Assembly: GCA_963806495.1 (NCBI GenBank)
Contig: CAWDYA010000009.1
Span: 310,001-374,000 of the forward strand
Source: CAWDYA01 sp963806495
GTDB taxonomy: Bacteria; Acidobacteriota; Polarisedimenticolia; JACPZX01; DASXTC01
Reading direction: 5' to 3'
DNA length: 64,000 nt
In this document: in pieces, positions 58,101 to 64,000 of the stretch
Layout of the letters: each line of letters starts with the position of its first letter
Numbering within the stretch: the first letter of the stretch is position 1
The notes under the pieces: model-generated
What the model saw: the letters and a program-made list of their open reading frames with translations, nothing else
What the model was told of the DNA's origin: nothing
Database searches by the model: none
Program-made: the position numbers and the translations under genes

Positions 58101-58396
58101 TCATCTACAACGTCGAGGATCGCGACAACCTCGGCAACCTGAGCCCACAGCGCGTCTTCACGGTGACCGGAGTCAAGAACGACCAGCGCAACAACTCCCA
58201 GGTCACGCTCAACGGCCGGATCGAGAAGAGGCTCTCGCTGGGCAGCACGCTGCTGTCCGCCTTCGTCGAGGGGGAGAACCTCCTCGACGGGAACGAGCTG
58301 ACGCTCCAGGTGGTCGACCGCGACTCGCGAGGAACGGTGCAGGGCACCCGGCGCTACGGCCGGCGCTGGGAAATGGGCGTCTCCGTCTTCTTCTGA
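55189..58396 (+). CDS. TonB-dependent receptor with carboxypeptidase-regulatory domain (Oar-like), one frame break
   Basis: ATG 55189 overlaps the barrel gene stop. About 1,069 residues. A signal peptide (LLTILAALALFGPPPLAQLS) is followed by a carboxypeptidase-regulatory-like domain (LQGRILDDSGDPMPGVLVTL, VVSDLDGRYAFRLLPPGRDY). The frame shifts near 55530 and resumes as KLKPSKDLEETIHVEARGEI. The plug (LPLVGRSFTDILALAPGVTD, NVRGARDTGLQLRLDGSNV, AEYSRADGGFANVITKSGGN) and a 22-strand-type barrel (FGSWGKYYDRLFLSSVATEQ, ERTFGIERELAPEWAVTLSY) follow, ending in WEMGVSVFF with terminal Phe. It imports or exports a large substrate with TonB energy; Oar-like relatives handle glycans or secreted proteases. 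No TonB box is obvious. Confidence 0.87.
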
Positions 58397-58406
58397 GCAC
58401 GCCGGT

Positions 58407-58608
58407 TCAATCGCGCTCCACCATCACGGTGAGCCTCAGGCGCGGCATCGGGCCCGGCCGGAGGAGCCGCTGAGGAACGGTCAGAGTCACGCTGATCTCC
58501 TTCTCGTCCCCCTCCTCGATACCGGTCGGCGGCGGCGACTACGGTCTCCCCGGCCGGGCCGCCATGATAGTCGATGAGGGGCGGGTTGAGGTACGATGCA
58601 GCGGTCAT
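58407..58608 (-). CDS. Possible small gene with one frame break
   Basis: From ATG 58608 the minus strand reads SYLNPPLIDYHGGPAGETVV; one base later near 58525 it continues as TGIEEGDEKEISVTLTVPQR and ends LRLTVMVERD at 58407. The two halves look like protein and join into about 66 residues. There is no good ribosome-binding site, no recognised family, and the gene would start only 16 bases from the divergent radical-SAM start. The gap between TonB receptor and radical-SAM gene otherwise holds nothing I can identify. Low confidence. Confidence 0.3.
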
Positions 58609-58624
58609 TCGGGAGGTCCTGGTC

Positions 58625-60091
58625 TTGCGTGTCCTTCTCGTGCGCCCCGCCGACATCAACGAGCGCTTCGGTCTCGGCCCGTTCTTCAGGATCGAGCCGC
58701 TGGGGCTGGAGTACGTCGCGGCCTCCCTCGAGGCCGGTGGGCACGAGGCGATCGCCTACGACGCCCGGTTCGCCCCGTCGATCGAGAAGCTGATCGCGCG
58801 GCACCGTCCCGGCATGGTCGGCATCGCCGCGGCGCACACGCTCGACACGCCGAGCGCGCTCGAGGCCGCAAGACGCGTCAAGGCGTGCGACCCGTCGATC
58901 GTCACGCTCATGGGGGGCCACGCGGCCGCTGTCTACCCGACTCCGTTCTTCGATTCAGCCGTCGATGCCGTCTGTTTCGAGGACGGCGAGCAGGTGGCGC
59001 CCGAGGCGGCCGCCGCCCTCGATCGGGGACAGCCCCTCGAGGGGATCCCCGGCCTGCATGTCCGCGCCGATCGCGCCGATCCCGATTGCGTCACTTTCGT
59101 CCGCGGCCCTTCCTCGGGCACCCGGATCACCCTCGACAGGGTGCCACTTCCGGCCCGTCACGCCCTCGCCTCCGGACATCGTCACTATCTGTGCGTGCAG
59201 CGCCGGCCCGTCCACCTGGTGGAGACCTCGAGGGGATGTCCTTACCGGTGCAGCTTCTGCACCATCTGGCAGCACGTGGATCGCAGCTTCCGCTTCCGCT
59301 CCAACGATCACGTCGCCGGGGATCTCGCCTCTGTCGGCGGCAACGTCTTTCTCGCCGACGATCTGTTCTGGTACCCCGGCGAGCGCAGCCTGGACCTGGC
59401 CCGGGAGCTGAGGCACCGGGGGATCCGCAAGGACTGGATACTGGCCCAGACCCGCACGGACCTGGTGGCCCGCCACCCTGCGCTGCTGGAGGCCTGGCGC
59501 CCGGTGGCGCGTGCGTTCGACATCTTCTTCGGGTTCGAGGCCCCCACCGATGCAGGTCTCGAAAGCCTGACGAAGGACGCGGACGTGGAGGCGATTGAGG
59601 CCGCCGTTGGGGTCTGCCGGCGTCTCGGGTTCGGCGTGACGGGCAACTTCATCGTCGACCCCGACTGGGAGCGCGGGGATTTCGAGGCGTTGTGGGAGTT
59701 CACCGACAGGCTCCGGCTGGATCACGTCGGCTTCACGATCCTGACGCCGCTGCCCGGCACGGAGTACTTCGAGCGGATGCGGCCGCGGATCCTCGAGACG
59801 GACTGGTCGCGATACGACATGCACCACATCCTCTGGGAGCCCCGCCTCGGCCGGAAACGTTTTTTCGAGCTGTTCGCCGAGACATGGCGCCGATCGGCCC
59901 TGCACGTTCGCAACCCGGGCGCGCTGCTCTCGTACCTGAAGCAGGTGCGGCCCGCGCGCGTCCCGTTCCTGCTCAAGGTGCTCTCGCGGAGCCGACGTCT
60001 CTTCAATCCGGAAGCGTACCTGCGCGAGGCCTTTCCGGAGGGGACGAGGGAGCGGGAAGCCGCCGGGGCCGCCGGGGCGGAGCCGGTCTAG
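58625..60091 (+). CDS. B12-binding domain radical SAM protein
   Basis: The start is TTG 58625, with GGGAGG eight bases upstream; it gives the typical N-terminus RVLLVRPADINERFGLGPFF, while the in-frame ATG at 58574 lacks support. About residues 1-140 form a cobalamin-binding Rossmann domain (VTLMGGHAAAVYPTPFFDSA). The radical SAM core follows with the [4Fe-4S] ligands C205, C209, C212 in SRGCPYRCSFCTIWQH, then IFFGFEAPTDAGLESLTKDA and GFTILTPLPGTEYFERM. Length 488 residues. The architecture is shared with hopanoid-, bacteriochlorophyll- and antibiotic-modifying methylases or cyclases. The conserved GGH and CxxxCxxC are intact. No pathway partner is adjacent, so the substrate is open. Confidence 0.9.
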   Translation: MRVLLVRPADINERFGLGPFFRIEPLGLEYVAASLEAGGHEAIAYDARFAPSIEKLIARHRPGMVGIAAAHTLDTPSALEAARRVKACDPSIVTLMGGHAAAVYPTPFFDSAVDAVCFEDGEQVAPEAAAALDRGQPLEGIPGLHVRADRADPDCVTFVRGPSSGTRITLDRVPLPARHALASGHRHYLCVQRRPVHLVETSRGCPYRCSFCTIWQHVDRSFRFRSNDHVAGDLASVGGNVFLADDLFWYPGERSLDLARELRHRGIRKDWILAQTRTDLVARHPALLEAWRPVARAFDIFFGFEAPTDAGLESLTKDADVEAIEAAVGVCRRLGFGVTGNFIVDPDWERGDFEALWEFTDRLRLDHVGFTILTPLPGTEYFERMRPRILETDWSRYDMHHILWEPRLGRKRFFELFAETWRRSALHVRNPGALLSYLKQVRPARVPFLLKVLSRSRRLFNPEAYLREAFPEGTREREAAGAAGAEPV

Positions 60092-60124
60092 CCGCCGGCC
60101 GGCATCCGGCGAAGGAGACCCATC

Positions 60125-61001
60125 ATGCGAAGAAGGACCTCGAGCTGGCTTCTCGGCTGCGGGATCGGCTGCGCCGTCCTGATCCTGGGCGGTGTGGTGC
60201 TCGGGACCATGGGTGTGATGTTCATGCGCAACACGTTCAAGGGGTTCAGCTCGGCGGCGGACACCCGTCGGACCCTCGAAGAACAGTTCGGCGCGGTCGA
60301 AGACTATACGCCGCCCGCCGACGGTGTGATCCCGGCCGAACGGATGACTGCGTTCGTGGCTGTGCGCGAAGCCACCCAGCCGCAGCGGGAATCGATCGCG
60401 AAGGCCTTCGCCGAGTTCCCTCTCAACGCGAAGCAGGTGAGCGAGCTGGAGTCGAAGCCGTTCTTCGAGAAGCTCACGAAGAGTCTGTCCCTGGGGCGTT
60501 CGGCGATGGGGATGGCCGCCGACATGGGCCGTTTGTTCGAGGCGCGGAACCGGGCGCTGCTAGAGCAGGGGATGGGGATGGGGGAGTACACATGGATCTA
60601 CGTCATCGCCTACGACAGCTGGCTGTCCCACCCTCCCGACGACGGGCCCGGGAACTCCGCCTTCCGGGACGATGACGGGGAGGGAGGGATGCGACACCAT
60701 GGCGGAGACCGGACGCGCTCGCGCATCCACGACAACCTCGTGGGCATGCTGCGCAAACAGCTCGCCGCGGTGCCCGAGGGACCCGGGCAGGAGGCCTGGC
60801 GCCGGGAGCTGGAGGCACAAGATCGAGGCGATGACCTCCGGCACCGAGAGCGTTCCGTGGAAAGAGGGCCTCCCGGAGAGGATGAGCGCCACCCTCGAAC
60901 CGTTCAGGGAGAGGCTCGAAGCGACCTACGACCCGGCCGTCAACCAGTTCGAGCTGGCCCGCAACCGCCGGCGCGGGCGGTTCAGCATCCAGGCGGACTG
61001 A
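60125..61001 (+). CDS. Hypothetical membrane-anchored protein, one frame break
   Basis: ATG 60125, with GAAGGAGACCC upstream. A Cys-containing N-terminal membrane segment (LLGCGIGCAVLILGGVVLGT) is followed by a mostly helical soluble domain: SAADTRRTLEEQFGAVEDYT, VREATQPQRESIAKAFAEFP, then GMGMGEYTWIYVIAYDSWLS. The frame breaks near 60815 after AWRRELEA and resumes as KIEAMTSGTESVPWKEGLPE, ending RRRGRFSIQAD. About 292 residues. A short charged, His/Asp-rich stretch (FRDDDGEGGMRHHGGD) lies in the middle. I do not recognise the family. It sits 33 bases after the radical-SAM gene. Confidence 0.7.
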
Positions 61002-61097
61002 CGCGGGGAGCGGCAACACGGATCGATGGCAACGATCCCGGCGGTGACGTGTCTCATTCGAGTGCCCTTTCCCTGTCCGGCCTGAAATGGAGGACCC

Positions 61098-62837
61098 ATG
61101 CAGCGCGATGCCCAGCCGGCTCCCTCGACGCCATCCACCCTCACTCGAACGCTACTGCGTACTCTCGTCCTGGCCCTCGCCGTCGGCATCGCCGCCGTGG
61201 GTGCGGCCGCGATAGCGGCGCAGAGCCCGGAGAAACCGGAGCCGGCTCCGGCGAAGCCCGCCACGCTGGAGGAGGCCCGGGCGCAGCTCCGGTCGGGAGA
61301 CTTCGCGGCCGCCGCCGGAACCGCCGCCGCGGTCACGGCAAAGGAGCCGGGCAACGGACAGGCATGGCTCGTGCTCGGTTCGGCCCGCCAGCAGGCGAAG
61401 CAGCTCGACGAGGCGCTCGCGGCGTACACGAAGGCAGCCGGGATCGAGGCGACCGCGCCCCAGGGGTCCTACAACGCCGCCTGCATCCAGGCTCTCCTGG
61501 GGAACAGGGACGAAGCTTTCAAGTGGCTCGCCCGCGCCGGAGCGACGCGGAAGATCGACATGACCCAGGCCGCCTTCGATCCCGATCTCGCGACACTCAA
61601 GGACGATCCACGGCTCGCGTCCCTCATGCCGTCGCCGGACGAGCTGCGCGATCCGTTCGTGGAGAAGACGCGCATCATCCACGAGTGGGACGGCGAGGCC
61701 GCCGGTGACCAGTTCGGCTGGATCGCGCGGGACATCGGAGACGTCGACGGCGACGGGATCCACGATTTCACCACGTCGGCTCCGACGAGCCGGACCGACG
61801 CCGGGCGGGTCTATGTCTACTCGGGGCGCAGCGGGAAGCGGATCTGGGTGCGCTCTGGCGACCCGGGCGACAAGCTCGGCATCGGCGTGGAGGCGGCGGG
61901 CGACGTCAACGCGGACGGCATCCCCGATGTTGTGGCCGGCGCCCCGGGCGCGGGCAAGGCGTTCGTCTACTCGGGCGCCGACGGCTCGACCCTGGTGACC
62001 CTCGAGGCCGGGAAGAAGGACGAGAACTTCGGCCGGCATGTTTCCGACGTCGGGGACGTGAACGGCGACGGGCACGCCGACGTGCTGGTGGGCGCCCCCG
62101 GCGCCCGCAACAGCGACGACACGGGCCGCGCCGGCCTCTACTCGGGCAGCGACGGCTCGCTGCTGCTGGATCTGCACGGCGAGAATGCGGGCGACCAGTT
62201 CGGCAGCACCGTGGGCGGACGCAAGGACAAGGACCATCTGTTTCTCATCGCGGGTGCTCCACACGCCGGACCGGCCAATCGCGGCCGGGTCTACGTCTAC
62301 ACCGATCTTTCCGGAAAGCCGCGCTGGGTCTTCGACGCCGACGAAACCGGGTTCGCCTTCGGGTTCATGTTCGTCTCGGTCGTGGGAGACGTGGACGCGG
62401 ACGGCGTGCCCGACATCTACGCCACCGACTTCGCGGATTCCGCCAACGGGCCCCGCAGCGGCCGGGTCTATGTCTTCTCCGGAAAGGACGGCTCGCGCCT
62501 TCTGACCCTGTCGGGCGAGTCCGCAGGCGACGCGTTCGGGATCGGCGTCGCGGACGCGGGAGACGTGAACCACGACGGACACGCCGATCTGATCATCGGC
62601 GCCTGGCGTTATTCGGCGGCCGCCCCCTCGGGGGGCAAGACCTATCTCTACTCGGGCAAGGACGGCTCGCTCATCCGGGCGTGGACCTGCAAGGTGATGG
62701 GCGACACTTTCGGGTTCGATGCCACGGGGATGGGCGACGTCGATGGGGACGGGACGATCGATCTGCTGGTGACCTCCGCCTGGAGCGCGGTCAAGGGTCC
62801 CCGCAGCGGCCGGGTGTTCGTCATCTCGGGCCGCTGA
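61098..62837 (+). CDS. Exported TPR plus FG-GAP (integrin-alpha-like) repeat protein
   Basis: ATG 61098 follows ATGGAGGACCC. The 579-residue protein has a signal-anchor (LLRTLVLALAVGIAAVGAAA), a TPR segment (FAAAAGTAAAVTAKEPGNGQ, QLDEALAAYTKAAGIEATAP, GNRDEAFKWLARAGA), and then about seven FG-GAP blades with the integrin-type pattern: FGWIARDIGDVDGDGIHDF, VYVYSGRSGKRIWVRSGDPG, VSDVGDVNGDGHADVLVGAP and FGIGVADAGDVNHDGHADLI. Each blade has D-x-D/N-x-D-G-x-x-D calcium loops and ends with YVYSG or similar. No frame break is seen. It probably forms a surface propeller for ligand or protein binding. It overlaps the convergent GNAT gene by 17 bases. Confidence 0.9.
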   Translation: MQRDAQPAPSTPSTLTRTLLRTLVLALAVGIAAVGAAAIAAQSPEKPEPAPAKPATLEEARAQLRSGDFAAAAGTAAAVTAKEPGNGQAWLVLGSARQQAKQLDEALAAYTKAAGIEATAPQGSYNAACIQALLGNRDEAFKWLARAGATRKIDMTQAAFDPDLATLKDDPRLASLMPSPDELRDPFVEKTRIIHEWDGEAAGDQFGWIARDIGDVDGDGIHDFTTSAPTSRTDAGRVYVYSGRSGKRIWVRSGDPGDKLGIGVEAAGDVNADGIPDVVAGAPGAGKAFVYSGADGSTLVTLEAGKKDENFGRHVSDVGDVNGDGHADVLVGAPGARNSDDTGRAGLYSGSDGSLLLDLHGENAGDQFGSTVGGRKDKDHLFLIAGAPHAGPANRGRVYVYTDLSGKPRWVFDADETGFAFGFMFVSVVGDVDADGVPDIYATDFADSANGPRSGRVYVFSGKDGSRLLTLSGESAGDAFGIGVADAGDVNHDGHADLIIGAWRYSAAAPSGGKTYLYSGKDGSLIRAWTCKVMGDTFGFDATGMGDVDGDGTIDLLVTSAWSAVKGPRSGRVFVISGR

Positions 62838-63345
62838 CGGTATCGAGCCGCTTCTCGAACCACTGCACACTCCAGAACCGGCCGAACTTCCTGCCGACTT
62901 CATGGTAGACGCCGATCTCGCTGAAGCCGAACCGCCGGTGCAGCGCGACCGAGGCGGGGTTGGGCAGCGCGATCCCCGCATAGGCCCGGTGAAGCTCCTC
63001 GCCCGCCAGCGTCTCGAACAGCGCCGAGTACAACGCCGTGCCGAGACCGGCGCGCTGGTGCTCCTCGGCCACGTACACCGTGGTCTCCACGGATGTGGCA
63101 TACGCTCCCTTGGGTCTGAACGGGCTGCTCGAAGCGTACCCGCAGGGCCGGCCTCCCACTTCGGCCACGATCAGACGATGCGGGCCCGCCTTCGCGTAAT
63201 GGGAGAACCACTCGCGACGCTGCTCGACCGTGAACGGCTCGAGGTCGAACGTGGTGGTGGAGGAGGTGACGTAATGGTTGTAGATGGCGGTGAGCGCCCC
63301 GAGATCTCCGGGCTCCGCCGCCCGCAGAACTGGTGCCGGCTCCAT
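62821..63345 (-). CDS. GNAT family N-acetyltransferase
   Basis: Starts at ATG 63345 (ATGA overlap with the upstream regulator gene). The 174-residue enzyme has the GNAT fold: LRAAEPGDLGALTAIYNHYV, the substrate-side VEQRREWFSHYAKAGPHRLI, and acetyl-CoA motif A in TTVYVAEEHQRAGLGTALYS. The closing GIALPNPASVALHRRFGFSE and GVYHEVGRKFGRFWSVQWFE are typical of phosphinothricin/methionine-sulfone acetyltransferases (PAT/MddA/YncA-like). It probably acetylates the amino group of an amino-acid analogue in the cytoplasm. Linkage to the REC-PilZ gene is by overlap but not obviously functional. Confidence 0.92.
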   Translation of the reverse strand: MEPAPVLRAAEPGDLGALTAIYNHYVTSSTTTFDLEPFTVEQRREWFSHYAKAGPHRLIVAEVGGRPCGYASSSPFRPKGAYATSVETTVYVAEEHQRAGLGTALYSALFETLAGEELHRAYAGIALPNPASVALHRRFGFSEIGVYHEVGRKFGRFWSVQWFEKRLDTVSGPR

Positions 63346-64000
63346 CAGACCGTCCGCCGGACGAACTCTCTCAGGGCGTGGAGCGTCGCCTCGTCCGCCT
63401 CGAGAAACTGGACCCCGCATCCGAACGAGCGCTCCCCCAACGATTCGCTGCGCACTGCCTCGGCGAGCAGGCGGATCTCCGACCCGACATCGGGCAGCTC
63501 GAACCGGAGATGGAGCGGCGTCCCCTGGCGGATCTCCCTGTCGGCGGTGAGATAGAGGCCGCTCTCGCTGAGATCGTGGACGGTGCCTTCGACCGTTGTG
63601 CCGCCACCGGTCACCCCGATCGAGAATCGGCAGGGGGCCCGCACGTGCCGGCGTTGCGGAAGCCCCAGGATCCTGGCCACGTGTCCGAGCAGCGCCTCGC
63701 GCCCCTCGGTCTTTCGTGCGAAGTCCACCGCGCCCGCCGCTCGGCAGCGCTGCCGGGTCGTTTCGTCGTCGTGGCTGCTCAGCATCAGGATCGGTATACC
63801 GGACGTCTCGGGCCGGCTCTTGAGCTGCCGGCACACCTCGTCACCGAGCATCTCGGGCATCTCGAAATCGAGCACGATCAGATCGGGCTGAATCAGCCCG
63901 GCGAGCTTCGTCACCTCCAGCGCGGAGGTCGTGGCGAACACCTTGAAGTCACGCGACTCGAGGTACGCCTTCTCAACGCTCAGCGTCACCCTCGTATCGT
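63345..64000 (-). CDS. Response regulator with C-terminal PilZ domain, 5' end outside window
   Basis: The frame stays open beyond the window edge; the GTG at 63989 is too far into the receiver domain to be the true start, since the usual acidic DD pair of beta-1 is missing. The visible receiver part has the phosphoacceptor Asp in LIVLDFEMPEMLGDEV and the Thr/Ser-Lys pair in MLSSHDDE and DFARKTEGREALLGHVA. A PilZ domain starts at about residue 110 (QRRHVRAPCRFSIGVTGGGT) and ends with FGCGVQFLEADEATLHALRE, with the RxxxR and DLSESGLYL motifs of c-di-GMP binding. It would link a phosphorelay to cyclic-di-GMP, possibly controlling pili or motility. Confidence 0.87.
   Translation of the reverse strand, partial: DTRVTLSVEKAYLESRDFKVFATTSALEVTKLAGLIQPDLIVLDFEMPEMLGDEVCRQLKSRPETSGIPILMLSSHDDETTRQRCRAAGAVDFARKTEGREALLGHVARILGLPQRRHVRAPCRFSIGVTGGGTTVEGTVHDLSESGLYLTADREIRQGTPLHLRFELPDVGSEIRLLAEAVRSESLGERSFGCGVQFLEADEATLHALREFVRRTV

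Noticed and set aside
1..64000. Search by eye for tRNA, rRNA, insertion sequences, integrase or phage genes
   Set aside because: None was recognised. A covariance-model search would be needed to exclude small RNAs.

Overview
This is a 64 kb, very GC-rich, gene-dense chromosomal fragment from an uncultured-looking Gram-negative bacterium. The gene content points to Acidobacteriota or a close relative. It includes Ser/Thr kinases fused to TPR domains, a sigma-factor/kinase pair, an Oar-like TonB receptor with a carboxypeptidase-regulatory domain, several exported FG-GAP/CRTAC proteins, lipoproteins and an outer-membrane beta-barrel. The phylum is an inference from gene families. No rRNA or tRNA gene was seen, and I saw no CRISPR array, insertion sequence, integrase or phage gene.

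Layout. 1-2.7 kb: 3' part of a B3/B4-domain gene, a hypothetical protein and pilT. 2.7-6.0 kb: a GntR-type repressor with its own promoter and operator, an ABC ATPase, and a broken ABC-2 permease that runs into an extracellular beta-propeller. 6.1-7.4 kb: M28 peptidase. 7.4-11.4 kb (minus): methyltransferase and two coupled FG-GAP proteins. 11.4-14.3 kb: small protein, GMC oxidoreductase and SDR in an overlapping operon. 14.4-16.2 kb: ECF-like sigma factor and Ser/Thr kinase. 16.2-21 kb: membrane protein, DUF1579 protein, fRMsr-like GAF protein, hybrid histidine kinase, AmpG-like MFS. 21-25.7 kb: kinase-TPR protein and a GT39-TPR membrane protein. 25.7-30 kb (minus): a giant FG-GAP/ASPIC/thioredoxin/TPR protein. 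30-34.3 kb: exported helical protein, CRTAC lipoprotein, PLP decarboxylase, OsmC. 34.4-37.7 kb: M48 lipoprotein, XRE regulator, DUF11-type surface protein. 37.9-40 kb: zinc metallopeptidase and ATP-grasp ligase pair. 40-47.2 kb (minus): a cohesin-like membrane protein coupled to a roughly 2,090-residue pectate-lyase-fold protein with 16 Ig-like repeats. 47.7-49.7 kb: DUF2723 glycosyltransferase and VOC protein. 49.7-53.9 kb (minus): complete MacA/MacB-type export operon. 54-58.4 kb: outer-membrane barrel and TonB receptor. 58.6-64 kb: B12/radical-SAM protein, membrane protein, TPR/FG-GAP protein, GNAT acetyltransferase and a REC-PilZ regulator cut by the window end.

Genes are tightly packed, with many ATGA/GTGA overlaps and overlapping convergent 3' ends. 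The dominant theme is the cell surface: secreted repeat proteins, export machinery, outer-membrane uptake and signalling kinases.

An important caveat is that about two dozen single-base frame breaks interrupt otherwise well-preserved genes. Their density, and one located exactly in a run of eight C, argue for indel errors in the assembly rather than wholesale gene decay. The coordinates given for broken genes span the whole reconstructed gene.
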